From Epinephelus fuscoguttatus (Eukaryota; Chordata; Actinopteri; Perciformes; Serranidae), in assembly GCF_011397635.1 (NCBI RefSeq), contig NC_064756.1, positions 18,008,907-18,072,906 on the forward strand: a DNA stretch of 64,000 bases, given 5' to 3'. A model generated the notes under the pieces. It had not been told where the DNA came from, searched no databases, and saw only the letters and a program-made list of their open reading frames with translations. The stretch's first letter is position 1, and each line of letters starts with the position of its first letter. Made by a program: the position numbers and the translations under genes. Of this stretch, positions 22,691 through 34,877 are shown in pieces.

Positions 22691-24274
22691 ATGCTAAACA
22701 ACTTAAAGGCCGTGTGTCTTGCTGCTCCGGAGGATAGGTGGTGTGGCACTCTGCATGTCTGTCCGGACTCTCCTGATGTCAACGGGATATTTTGTTCTTT
22801 TTGGTTGTTGTTGTTTAGAATGACAAAATCACTGTATGTTTGTTTTTTATGCCTCCAAACTATGATTCTACATAGTGTGACATGTCACAGTAGAATATTT
22901 AAACTTTCTAAGGTGCCTAGATCTCCTCTCTGTCTCTTTTTTTACACAACTAGTCTGCTACTATTATGAAAGACTTGTCACTAGTGATAGTCCGTGGTCA
23001 TAAAATTGCTAATGCATACTTGCATGTTTTCACATAACCACAAAGCAACATAGGCATCCAACCATCACATGTAAGTCCAGGATTCATTTCTATTTTGTCT
23101 TGTTCTAGTCCTATGAAAGATATGTGAGTTTTCTTTGGCTTGCTAGATCATATCTTGTTTACTCTGCCCTTCTGTCTGCAATTTCACACCGTGCATGGAT
23201 CATGCAGCAGGTTTTTTAAACAGAGGGGTTAGTGAGAGCCGTTGCGACTCAACCATATGGGCCTGCAAACTAAAACCATGAGCCAAAAAGCACCTGAAAG
23301 CTGACACTGCTGCAGAGTCAGGTGGTATTTCTTGGTGGGCTCAGCACTACTTACAACCCTCTGTGTTTTATTACAGGGGCTTCTTTGAGTAATTGAGATC
23401 TTTTGTGTGCTCCATTCAGTCACTTCAGACACCATAGACTCACATTTATCTTTAGGTTGCCCTGAAAACACACGTGATGATGTTTCAGACCTTAAAATGA
23501 CCGAGCAGTGTAGCTGCCTTTTGTGACTCTGGTTCACTGTAGCTGCTGCCTGTGAGTCTTCACTGTTTAATATGATACAGTATGACTGCTGGAGGTTTAA
23601 ATCACTCAAGTACTTCAGGAATTTTTCAGTTTACAGAGTCTGAAGTTGCTGGGCAGCGAATTGAACAGCTGAGTTTCATCATATACTATAAAGGCTGCAC
23701 ACACAAACAAAATGATCCGTCCATAGCCACACTCATGCACTGTAAGCACTGATATATGCTGATGCATAAAGAAAACACAAATACAATACCCACACCTGCA
23801 CGCACACACACATACACTCACACACACACACAGACGTGGAGTGATTTGTTTTGACAGTATAAGTGTCCTGTGGGAGCAAACCATCATGCATCGGCCCAAA
23901 AATAAACCTCACTTGAGGCTAGGAGACAAAAGGCATTGACATCACACACACACATTCAAATGCACATCCACACCAACTCAGACTGGTGCACACACACCCA
24001 CACACTCAAGAGGAGAGAAGAAAAGTGTGTGTCAGTGTGTGCGGATGGGTTTCAGCAGAGGCTGCGATTTAAAAATGTAAAAATGTAGTGTGTGTGTGTT
24101 GTGTGTGTGACTTGATAAGATTAATAAACCATTATTAATGCTTCACATTTTGCAACTTTAAGCTTTGTATGTAAGATTCTTGTACAGACGACTGGTTACG
24201 TGCACTGGGGCGGTTTGCATCTGAGTGTGAAGCGGTCTGAATGAGTCAGCAACCCCAAATCTGAGGCCATGGTT

Positions 24275-24938
24275 CACGCATAGGGCTGTGCAGCCTCCGG
24301 GTTGTGAGAGAGTTACTGCCTCAAGTGAGGGAGTTCAAGTATCTCGGGGTCTTGTTCACGAGAGAGGGTAGGATGGAGCGTGAGGTGGATCAGCTGTTTG
24401 GTGCGGCTTTGACAGTCGTGGTGAAAAGGGAGCTGAGCCTGAAGGCAAAGCTTTTGATTTACTGGTCCATCTACATCCCAACCATCACCTATGGTCATGA
24501 GCTCTGGGTAGTGACCACAAGAATGAGATCGCAGATACATGCCACTGAAATAAGTTTGCTCTGTAGGGTAGCTGGGCTCAGCCTCAGAGATAGGGTAAGG
24601 AGCTCGGAGTAGAGCTGCTGCTCCTTCGCGTCGAATGGGGTCAGTTGTGGTAGTTCGGGCATCCAATCAGGATGCCTCCTGGGCGCCTCCCATTAGAGGT
24701 GTTTTGAGTACTTCCCATTGGTGGGAGGACCCAGGGCAGACCCAGAACACGCTGGAGGGATTACACATCTCATCTGGCTTGGGAACGCCTCAGGATCCCC
24801 CAGGAGGAGCTGGGAAGCATTGCTGGGGAAAGGGACGTATAGGGTGCTTTGCTTGGCCTGCTGCCCCCACGACCCAGCCCCGGATGAGCGGATGAAAATG
24901 GATGGATGGATGGATGGATGGATGGATGGATGGATGGG
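24275..24938 (+). mobile_element. RTE-clade LINE fragment (Rex3-like), decayed
   Basis: The frame at 24304-24612 reads EFKYLGVLFTREGRMEREVD, then VVVKRELSLKAKLLIYWSIY, PTITYGHELWV, and VAGLSLRDRVRSS, the C-terminal end of a fish RTE-type reverse transcriptase. Downstream nucleotides continue the same protein with frame breaks to PRP-type codons before a GATG array. An internal deletion removes the segment between the GAA and VVVKREL motifs. The element is 5' truncated, with the GATG tail characteristic of this group. Confidence 0.85.
24897..24938 (+). repeat. (GATG)n tail of the RTE element
   Basis: About ten GATG units directly follow the end of the LINE, so this microsatellite is the retrotransposon's own 3' terminus. 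Confidence 0.92.
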
Positions 24939-27214
24939 TATTAATCACGTACACAGCAACGACAGCTGCCATCAGTTCTCCAGCACTGTAAATCCACGTT
25001 AGCATAACATTCATCAGTGCTTAATCTGAATATTACAAGGGTGTGTGAGTAGTCGTCTCTGGAGTAATTAACGCATCATGTACACTTCACTTGAGGTGAT
25101 GGATTATCCTTATCCGAACGTCACTATGTCCTTTTTTTTATTTTTTAAACCAAACAAAAGGAGGTTGTGACCTCCAGGAGGTCAGCCAAACCTTCAGCGA
25201 AACATACAGTAGCTTCTGACAGTGACAAATGCTTTAGATCACTGAGATTATTGTCTTTATGTTAATTAAAGACAGCAATACAGCAGGTTTTTATCACTTT
25301 GCAGCTACCACCATGTTGCCCTTGAGCAAGGCCTTTGCCATTAATTTTCCTTGCTTGTGCTGTGTGGCGATCAGTAGCTGTGGTGGCTCACAGATCAGAG
25401 CAGACCCAGAAAAACACAGCTCACACTCAGCCTCCACTGGAAGAGGAATATTTCACAAATGAAAACACATCAGACCACACACGTCGCATTCCAGCGTACC
25501 AATATTTTACCTCGACTTGAACATTTTGAAATAAATGTTTGAAGCAGATGCAAAGGGAGATGGCCATTTTTCAAGTCCATCACTGCTTGAGTTCCCCGTT
25601 CAGGTGTCAGGTCAAAGGCCTTGAAAACAAGGATGACACTACATTCTGACCACTGAAGGTTAAAAAATTATCAAAACATCAATAAATTCCCAACAGTTTC
25701 TTCACGCGGATAAATGCACGTTGTACACACTCGTTCTCACACACAAACACAGTGAGGATTGTTGTTGCAGCTGAGGAACAGAAGACGAATAGAACAAGTT
25801 CACAAGAGTCAAGAGTCAAACAGGCCGGGGGAATGTTTACTGTTAAACTGTATTTAAACTCTGTGCGTGCTTACAGGCGCACAAGCAAGAATTTTCATAA
25901 CCCGTAAACTACGTACAGGATGGTATGTGTTTATGTATGTGTGTATGCCTGCGCCTTTCTATTTTGAAAACAACATGAGACGAAGGGTTGAGGAGGGAAA
26001 ACATGGAGAACATTCCGATCTACTATTTCCACTTTAATCTACTTATGATTTATGAACCTTGTGTTGTCTTTCCTAATGTGGTAAATTTATGCTGCTATCA
26101 AACTATCCGTGAAGGAGAAAATTATTATCCAAGACTATCGCATTACGCTGTTGTCTGAGTAATAAATAAATTAGGCTTGTTGGAAGAAGATTTGAATTCT
26201 AAAGAGATGTGTCATTTTGGCACTTTGGGAAAATGTTATTTTTTTTCGCACTGTAAGTGGCTGCTAAAGCTTGTTGTGATGTGGGAAAACAGCCAAACAT
26301 CACACTTTATTTATATTCATATTGCACCAATCTACACGGTAATTACAGTACACTATTAGGGAAAGGATGCATATGACTTCTTTTGTCTTCAGCTGCAGAT
26401 ATCAGTTATCTTTATAATTCAATATTCTACTGAAAAATCTTGTACTATAACATACAATACTGTTACTAAACAGTAATATAAGTAACATGACGACAAGTAG
26501 CCTACAAATTGGCTCTAAATGTTACAACCATATAACAGCTTGCCACTTGGACTATTATGTTGCCTGTTTGAAGCTTTGCGCTGTCCACTAATGTCACTTG
26601 GAAATGGTGGAAATTACTGAAATACTGAACTGTTTTCATTCTGAGGATTTTACAGCCAAGAGAGAAAAATGCTTGGTTGCATGTTTTCTTGATTGACAGG
26701 TTGTCGAATCTCAGAGATTTTTCATTTCACCTCAGCACCATCATGCCCTAACACTCATGCCTGAACACTCTAGCTGCAAAAGCTGGCAATATAGTCTAAA
26801 ATCTAAGCTTCAGAAAGTCTGTGGGTAAATGTTACAGATGCGACTGCACATCCATGTTTATTCACAGTCTGTTGTCTTCAGACTGGCAGCAGTAATGAGG
26901 CTTGGGGATGTTTTTATACATCTGAGTTGAAAATAATCTCGTTTTTAGATTCTCGTCAGAACTCTTGATTAGTTTAGATTACTCTTGATTACTCTTAGTA
27001 GGTTTTGAACGTGTTCTCACTCCCAACCTGTTGAACATGACAGCTTTGTCTATGCTTCAAACTATGATGCTCTAGGAGCCACTCTAGCATCAGCTTTGGA
27101 ACCTCAGGGATGTTGCGTCATTTCCTGCTTGTAACATGTATAGAGTCTTTTCAAAAGAAACTTCTGTGTTCACTGAAAACGCAAATTTCGTCAATAAATC
27201 TACTTTAGGTATAG

Positions 27215-27530
27215 GCACAGGCACACAGGAAGTGGGCCATGCTGTGAAGCCAATTTATGTAGTGGCCAAACAGTGTAATTACATCTGTATGTTGATGTTA
27301 TGTGGCCGAAATTAACTTTTTCCATGGATTTATACAGCCAAAGAGACATCTGAAAATGAGTGGATACATTTTTGAACATCACAGCCCCCCTGCAAAATTT
27401 CACAATCAGAATTTGATCAATTTGGTCCAACATCATTTGGAAAGTCTAGAAGAGCCGCACACTTGAACCATTTTATCCACATTAAAGTTAGCAGAGGTCT
27501 AAACCAGATGTAGCTGGCTTGGCTGGTGGA
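27215..27530 (+). repeat. Interspersed repeat, family shared with 39580-39880
   Basis: Landmarks common to both copies in the same order and strand: AAAGAGACATCTG, ACATCACAGCCCCCCTGCAA versus TCACACCCCCCGCAAAATG, TTTGATC.ATTTG, AAAGTCT..AAGA, ATTTTATC, AAGTTAGCAGA and CTAAACCA. No coding content. I do not know the family. Confidence 0.65.
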
Positions 27531-29224
27531 AATCTCTAGTGTGACTGCCCTATGTGTCACACAGTGTGGAAGCAGTGCTGTAATATTACATCGAGGAAGT
27601 CTAAAATTTTTAGGCTTTGTGCACCAATGAGCAGCTTTCAAAGGAATGAACCAAGCCCTGCTTCTAATACTGTATCCCCTTTTCTTAATGCATTCATGGT
27701 TAGGCACCAAAACTACTTGAATTTTGAGAAAAATTATTGTTTTGGTCAAAACAAATACACATGATTATGTAATTTAACGTGTAAGTGTGCGGTGCATGCC
27801 AACATTTCATACGGGACATGAACAGCAGTCTTCTGGATGAAAGTCCTGTGTTTGTTTGACCTATCCACCACCTTGTGCTTTTTGTACTATGCAATTAATG
27901 GGTTTACATTAGAGTTAGCTGAAATCCTGGTATGTCTCATACAGATGAGGAAACTGAGAATGGCATGTTTCAGGACTTTACCTTATTTAGTGTGTACTTA
28001 ACATTGGCAAAATATACAGATAAATGGAAAATGATAGTGTAATCAGTGGTTAAATGTTAAAAATGATTAAATGAATTCCTCCTCACCTTTTAGCAAATGT
28101 TACCTTTGCACCTAAGTATTTATTTCTTGATTAATTCTCACTGTTTATCTGTAATTTATAGCTGCTTGTGTGATATGTCTTAAACTGATGAGTAAAACTT
28201 TCCAAGATCCTTTTTATCAGTAATCTGAGAATGTGTTTTTATTTCATTCCAACAACAACAACCAGTGCAACTGTAGCAGTGTATTGGGAGTCTTTGACAA
28301 GCTTTTTAGATTTGTGTATGTGTGTTTCTTGTTCCTCCCTTTCACTTGCTGTAATTTTCCTCATCTCTCTTTATCCCTGGCTTGGTTTTCTTAACCTTTT
28401 CATTACTTTTCTCCTTCCTTCCTCCCCTTGCTCATTCCCACTCATCTCTTAAACCTCACCTAAATTAATTTACCCACTGAGGCTACTGTAAGTCGCCCCT
28501 CAAGCATCTGCCAAATACCCAAATCCCATTCTGCTCCGCACAATCACCTCAGTCTTTCTGTTCTGCTCTTCTTAAGGAGGTTAGACAATTTTGTCAGCTT
28601 TCAAATAAAGACAAAAGTGTAAAAAAAATACCTTCAAATAACAGGAAACACGCATGCACAAACATTGACTTGTGTGAAATGAGAACACATTCAGGCTGTC
28701 TGAGTCAGAACAATCAAAGCAAAGCTAAAGTTACTCCCAGCACACTGCACAACCTGAGTAAGTATTGGGTCAAGGCAACCGCGTTGTCTCTCCGTCCATA
28801 GCTCTCACTTTACAGGCTGAGATTATTCACTGGGAGGCCACACCCTCATCGTAACATAAATACCGACTCACTCTTTAACCGAACAACAATGAAATATGCC
28901 ACTAATATCTACAATATTCTCTAATGTCTATAAATTATAACAGTTTACTGAAGAGGTGAGGGCCGCCTAAAACATCCCTGCTTGAACAGTGTAAATCCCC
29001 AACGCTGTACAGAGGCACGTACACATAGCAGGTGGTGCATCCTCGTTCCAATTAGCTGCATGGTTGCAGTAATAATGGATTTCTCTCATAATTTATGCGG
29101 AATGATTAGATTACAGAGCAATCTGATTGGTCTAAATGAGTATCTAATGAGAGCGTGGTAATGAAGTTACAGGATGTTCCAGGAAGTGGGAGGGTACAGC
29201 GTATCCTTAAATCACACCCGTGAC

Positions 29225-29225
<1 letters not shown>

Positions 29226-29280
<55 letters not shown>
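29226..29280 (+). repeat. (CA)n microsatellite
   Basis: About 27 uninterrupted CA units. Confidence 0.95.
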
Positions 29281-29283
<3 letters not shown>

Positions 29284-29366
29284 GGTTACGTACAGTCTGT
29301 TTCATCAGCTGTGTATCTGTGTCCTGCTAGTTCCTTTGAACAGTCATGGACTGACTTCAAAGCTTC

Positions 29367-29385
29367 ACACACACACACGCACGCA

Positions 29386-29444
<59 letters not shown>

Positions 29445-29446
29445 CA
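29367..29446 (+). repeat. (CA)n-(CACG)n compound microsatellite
   Basis: A CA run with a block of GCAC units (about 29378-29404) inside, then a further CA run. It creates Thr/His-rich spurious frames. Confidence 0.95.
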
Positions 29447-30223
29447 CACACAATTAGATACAGTCAGTCTTTGGAGTCTTCGGAGTGTTACATGAGGGCA
29501 CTGTGTATTATCTCCTGTTTCAGATGTATCAAGACAGCACTTTTCCAAACATCAAGGTATCCAAACTGACCAGTGACATTCTGACCTTCCTAATGAAAGA
29601 ATAGTTCAACATTTTGAGACATGCGCTAACAGATAAATTCACTTATTTAATGTGGGCAAAACAAACAAAACTGAACATGTTTAACATGTCTCAGCTTTAA
29701 AGCCATCATCAGTGTGATAAAAGAAGGAATGCCACCTTATACAAACAGGTGAGGTTTAAACAACAACCAGGACAGAGAATACTTAATTGCATGATTGGAT
29801 CCATCTGTGAATGAACAAACCGCACAGCAACAGCCTTGTCACAAGCAGATAGGTAAGAAACCAGATGCCCAGGACCGGAAATGTTTAGCAGGAAACTATA
29901 AATAGGGAGTGATAAAGTCCAGATTAATAAACAAATGCAAACTCAATGCAAATGCACATGCATATTGTTTATGCCCTCTATTAAGGAAAAATCAGTGATA
30001 TAAAGAGTTAATGCTTAAAACGATCCAAAATGTATAAAAGAAGTGCTCTAAACAAATAGTTGGCTCAAACACACATTTCATGAAAAAAAATCCCTGATGA
30101 TATGTCTATAATGGAGACACATAGCATATAAATGACAAATAATTCAATAGATATGACTCTACTAGCCCAAATAGTTTGGATTATCCAAGAGAGCATGGGA
30201 GAAAAATAACAAAACAAAGAATC

Positions 30224-30226
<3 letters not shown>

Positions 30227-30261
<35 letters not shown>
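30227..30261 (+). repeat. (AT)n microsatellite
   Basis: An AT run that abuts the left edge of the repeat nest at 30263. Confidence 0.95.
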
Positions 30262-30266
<5 letters not shown>

Positions 30267-30353
30267 TTTTGACTTGGCTTGTTACTGGTTCACTCTTTTT
30301 CCCCTTTAATAACGGTGACCTTGTGGGTAACCTGTGAGGGTGTGACATGTACT

Positions 30354-31080
30354 CAGGGCCACCCCTCCCTAAACGCAGAACACGCGCTGTGCGTAGGGCC
30401 TCATCTTCCATGGGGGGCCACATTTTGCGCAAGGGGACACATTTGCACATATGCACAATGGATGCGCACATGCGCTACCGTGAGGCGCGCGTAGAATCAG
30501 CTTGAGGAAGGAGAGAAGAGACCTGACCGCCCATGCGTCGCTGCAATGATTGACAGCACTGGACATCTGAACAATAAGAGGGGTGCGCTGCAGGCACTTG
30601 CAGAGCTGCAGCAGGTGAAGAGTTGTCGACATGTCGTCCAAAAGAGCCTCAGGAGTATGTGCGGGGACGGGAGGGCGAGCAGGCTCCACGGAGGGGGAGA
30701 CCCGAGCCTTGGGCATATGTGCGGGGCCGGGAGGTCGGATGCTCCCAGAGAGGGGAGAGGGAGAAATATAGCTAAATAAGATGAAAATAGAAAAGAATGT
30801 CTCTGTATTTTATTTCTGTTTTCAGTGTTTAATTAAGGTGGGAGAGGCGGAGGGCTGAGGGAGATCGGACGCCTCCAGAGAGGGGAGAGGGAGAAATATA
30901 ACAAAATAAGAATAAATAGGAAAAACCTGTCTCCCTCTTTTATTTTATTTTCAGTGTTTAATCAAGGGTGGGGGATTGAGGTGGTGGAAGTTACTTTCTT
31001 TTGATGAGTAATTGATGGCTATTTGTGACTCAGATTTGTTTATTTATTTATTTCAGTTTGAAGTTATTTTTATTTAATAT

Positions 31081-31115
<35 letters not shown>

Positions 31116-31313
31116 TTTCAGGTTGAATTTCTTATTTTATTTGACTCATACAACCAAACTACTGTATCTGCAGTACATTTGTTATTGCCAGTAAAGGTTG
31201 TCAAGTTAAATGGCAAGTTGTTGTACGGTCATTTTGTACCTATGATACATTTGGGATGGGGGCCTCCAAATAAAATTTCACTTAGGGCCCCAATTTGGTC
31301 AGGGGCAGCCCTG
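30354..31313. mobile_element. hAT-type non-autonomous element, 960 bp, exact 8-bp target duplication
   Basis: The ends are CAGGGCCACCCCT on the left and AGGGGCAGCCCTG on the right (terminal inverted repeat with two mismatches). The 8-bp direct repeat CATGTACT flanks it at 30346-30353 and 31314-31321. CAGGG ends and 8-bp duplications are hAT hallmarks. There is no transposase. The interior carries two tandem copies of an about 120-base segment (about 30727-30848 and 30855-30972, both with CAGAGAGGGGAGAGGGAGAA and TTTCAGTGTTTAAT), and a TTTA array at 31077-31118. Confidence 0.85.
31077..31118 (+). repeat. (TTTA)n microsatellite in the hAT-type element
   Basis: About ten TTTA units. A shorter TTTA run lies upstream at about 31049-31063. 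Confidence 0.93.
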
Positions 31314-31429
31314 CATGTACTACATGGTGTGTGGGGTGTCGTGGTGAAGACAGCAGGTGGCCTAGAGTGATGATAGTCAGCAGAATTAAGTGTCTAAATA
31401 AGCTCAGGGCTACTGTTAGACCTCGTGGA

Positions 31430-31990
31430 GCCCGGTCGATGAAACCCAGCGCTTGGGCAGTGATTTGCGGTGTCAGAAACGAACAAAAAAAGGCATAATT
31501 TAATGTCAGCATGGTATGCGGCCGGTTGCTGTTATAGTTTAACAGCGCAGGGACGCATCGGGGGAAACACTGCGGGACAAGGACGAAAGTTAAAGCGGCA
31601 AAAGTCCACTTGGGGCAGTTCGGAGCAGTGGTGGATGGGTCCAACAAACATCAACTTTTACCCGAGAGACCGGTATTCACGTCCCGTAAGATTCTAAAGC
31701 CAAACCCTGTTCTTTTGACCTAAACCTAACCGTGTGTGTTGGTTGTTGAAGGGGAAAAAAAAAAGTCAATTTGCGTTGTTGTACCAACATAATGTGTTTA
31801 TTTCGAAAGAGACTGTAAATTTCCTGTGAAAAAAAAAACGGAACAGTATCTTGAAAGAAGACAATGCATGTAACAGACAGACCTTGAAACGGCATCCCAG
31901 AATGTCAACAACCAACCAACGCGCCCAGGTTATCTTGCACGTCGTATCTGGATATGGAAAGTCCATGACCAAAACGTCAATACGTGACAA
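31430..31990 (-). repeat. Interspersed repeat, second copy of the 13490-14050 family
   Basis: Reverse complement of the 13490-14050 copy over its full length, sitting inside the older repeat at 30263-32235. The minus-strand left edge reads CAACACATTCTCACTCCGAC. Target duplication not resolved. Confidence 0.65.
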
Positions 31991-32228
31991 GGTCGGAGTG
32001 AGAATGTGTTGCCTCATAAGAAGGCCATGTTTTGTGGTGAAGACTGCAATAAAGCCATTGTTGGTGAACAGCACCCGAATGCCTCGCCATCCTTCTTTCT
32101 GCAGAGTGGTCTGGACCGCTAGAAGCTAGTTACCAGCTAATAACGAGCCAAGCTAAAATTAATGTTAATAAGCCAGTGTATTCTCAACTATGGATTGGAG
32201 CTGGGAAGCTGTCACTGAGAGAGGTAAC

Positions 32229-32410
32229 ATTAGCTTAGCATAATGACTGCAAGCAAGGGGAAACAACTAGCCTGGCTCTGTGCAATGGTAACAAAATCCA
32301 CCTACAAGCACTTCAAGTGCTCACTATTTTACATGTTACATGTCCTTTGTTAAATCTGTACTAAAGCTGAAGTGTGGAAATGACAATTATACTATGGGGG
32401 CTGAAAGATG
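32229..32410 (+). repeat. Common teleost interspersed repeat, partial copy
   Basis: TTAGCTTAGCATAATGACTG, GGGGAAACAACTAGCCTGGC and AACAAAATCCACCTACAAGC belong to the same high-copy repeat as 3858-4165 but include its middle section, which that copy lacks. Confidence 0.6.
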
Positions 32411-34199
32411 CTAAAATATTGAAATGATGTTTCATGCAACACTGGAGCTAAACATGTTTTTTTTCCTACAGTAATAATCCTGTAGAGTTTTTATGCACAG
32501 ATTTCTGAGATTAACCAGGATTTCATATATGGGTGATGACAGAGACTTTGAGGTAAAATATCCATTCACTTCACGTCACTTTGTTCATCCCATGAGGACT
32601 GATAGAAGCCGAATATCCGCACAAACGGATACAGCAGAGTATGTAAAATGCCACTGTGCAGGGAGACGCAAGCGTTGGGGGTGGTTACAAGCTGTCACAC
32701 ACACAGAAACTCGTTCAGTAAGTACACACACAAACACATGCAGATTCACTCACAGGGCATCCTACTCACACGGCCTTGTGTGGTTGCATCCATGATCTTT
32801 TAATTTGCATGGATCAACACTAATCTCCAATCCTGCTCATCTCTTTTCCACTCTGGTGACCCTGGTGGAAAATATCAGAGCAAGGCAGGATGTGGATTAC
32901 TGCTTAGTTTGGATAAAGTCGTGTGGGGTTTCAGTTTGTCCGTCATCTCTTTCACTGTTTACAGACATTAGTGAACAGTCAAATTTGGACATATTATTTT
33001 CTTCTTTTTTGTTTTCCCTTTTGTGGTTTTAGGGTTGTCAAAATCACCTAATTCCACACTGTAGTGTCATATAATATATATTCTGTACTGGTTTGTTCCA
33101 ACTAGTCATTGAAGCTTGATGATGTTTACACTGGTTTAAATATTAAAACCCAAGACTCAATGATTTATAGCTGTGTCATTTCATCAAATGGAAATATGCT
33201 GAATATCTTGTGCATCATTTAAGACACATTTCCCTCAAATTCCACTCAAGATTGGAAACTTTGAGAAATTCTGTGAGTTTGGTTAATGTCAAGTTTCAAA
33301 CTCAAGCAAAAATATTGTGAATACTGTATATGAATTTAGGGGAAGTAAATAAGGAGATATTAATGAACACATGAGCTCAGATTATTAAAATGGTAAACTG
33401 CCTTATCCAGATATATAGTGGAAGTACAGGGACATTTACGTGCAAGCTGATTAAAGAGGAACTTGGCTTGGAGTGATGTGAAAGAGTAAAGGGAGCCGGA
33501 GAGAGAAACGCAGTAAAGATGGAGGGAGAGAACAGATGAAAGAAGAAAACAAGTGAGAAGGCAGCAGTGATTCATTATTGAGGATCACGCCCCTCGACTC
33601 AACTAATGCACATAGATACACACACTTTCACTCACACAGGCACAGGGAGGCTGGCAGGGTGGTCTAGTGGGCGTGAGCGTACACGCCCCGTTACAGAGAG
33701 TGTCTGACAGTGTATTACCTAACAAGAACCAGGAGGAAGATGAAGGTCAAGGCTTCCTTCATATATCTTCATCTTCATGTTTACAGCCTACAGAAACATA
33801 TTCATCTGATGGAGGTCAATGAAGACCGAGACATCATCATGTACTCTCTGTTTTTGAATACACTTATCTCTATTGACTTTAAAGGTATACTACACAGGAG
33901 CCCCCAAAAAACAACAGACTCATACAAAAGTAATTCGTCTTAAGACTCTGTTCTCTGCTTGTATGTTCTTCTTATTTAGCTATGTTCAGGACGTTCCTGG
34001 GCGCAGTGTGCAGTTGAGGTTGGAATTTTATGAAAAGGTAGCAACTAGGTAGCAGCACGTATCTAAAAGAAGCTATGAAGACTGTGGACACGGCGCCAAA
34101 AAAAACACAAGCATAGCAAGGCCAAATGTCAAAAAGACAAAGCTGGTTGCAAAACAAGAGTGAATCTGGGGTTGGCTTTCACTTTCACTTACACTTGTG

Positions 34200-34877
34200 C
34201 GCACCAGGCGGCAACCTCTGGGGCTGAAAAATGAAGCCAAAAAGTGCAGTTCCTTAAATGGCCACTTGAGGCTGGCACCAAAAGCGAGTCAGTCCCCATA
34301 GGCCCCCCAAGTTAAAATGCCCAATTTTACAGCAGAAATAAAAATGGTTAAAGTCTGTACAGCTAATTTCAACTTTCATGACAACTGTACAGGGGTGATT
34401 TTTTTTTATAACTCAACCTTTTAAATCTTATTTAGCCTTACAGTAACGTGAGTGGCATGGTGGTCCAGAGTTTGCATGTTCTCCCCATGTCAGCGTGGGC
34501 TTTCTCCGATTGCTAAGGCTTCCTCTCACAACATGCACATTAGGTCAGTTGGTTACTCTAAATTGCCCATTGGCGTGAATCGGACAGCTCCAGCATACCC
34601 GTGACCTTGTATCAGTACAAGCAGTTATGGAAAATCAATGAATGAATGGATTAAAGTGCCGCATAATTAAGGGCATGAGTAACTGTCTGCGGATAGTGTC
34701 TTCAGGTTCTCAGTCAGATCCACCCCTCACTCCTCGACAAAATATGGTCACTTCTGGCTCCAATAAACCAAGACGGCTACGGCCAAAATGCCAAACTCAA
34801 GGCTTCAAAACAGAAGTCCACAAACCAATGAGTGATGTCACAGTAGCTACATCCATTACTTTATACAGTCTATGGTG
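34200..34877 (+). repeat. Teleost interspersed repeat interrupted by a SINE
   Basis: The left part has GGCGGCAACCTCTGG, CTGAAAAATGAAGCCAA, AAAAGCGAGTCAGTCCCCAT and AAATCTTATTTAGCC. The right part resumes at GCATAATTAAGGGC and ends in a CATCCATTACTTTATACAGT-type block. I recognise the two halves as one common fish repeat split by the insertion. Confidence 0.6.
34452..34655 (+). mobile_element. tRNA-like SINE, internally deleted
   Basis: It starts GGCATGGTGGTCCAGAG, jumps to GTTTGCATGTTCTCCCC, then CTCTAAATTGCCC, and ends in ATGAATGAATGGA. Compared with the fuller copy at 47725-48024, the segment around the B box is missing. Confidence 0.7.

Larger units (their letters stand above)
20071..24274. 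other. Intergenic stretch: no gene recognised
   Basis: It holds a GT microsatellite (20839-20866), a degenerate tandem motif of about 20 bases (22550-22690) and CA-rich patches (about 23810-24010). Several frames of 90-126 codons, the longest being 23229-23609 on -, have no domain-like features. Confidence 0.55.
24939..30226. other. Intergenic stretch: no gene, one repeat family member and two CA arrays
   Basis: Apart from 27215-27530 and the CA arrays at 29226-29280 and 29367-29446, nothing is recognised. Frames here are short and low in coding character. Confidence 0.55.
30263..32235 (-). repeat. Older interspersed repeat split by two younger insertions
   Basis: Inverted relative to 5880-6250. 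The shared text GTCACACCCTCACAGGTTAC, TAGCCCTGAGCTTAT, GGCTGACTATCATCACTCT, GCTTTATTGCAGTCTTCACC and TTAGCTTGGCTC is found here in reverse order, interrupted at 30354-31313 and about 31430-31990. Confidence 0.65.

Noticed and set aside
23229..23609. 126-codon minus-strand frame in intergenic DNA
   Set aside because: No motif, no matching codon bias or splice context, and no family resemblance; length is possible by chance in 64 kb.
24313..24666. 117-codon minus frame
   Set aside because: Antisense shadow of the RTE reverse-transcriptase fragment on +.
29174..29569. 131-codon frame on + and its partner on -
   Set aside because: Most residues are Thr/His or Val/Cys from CA/GT arrays; no coding signal.
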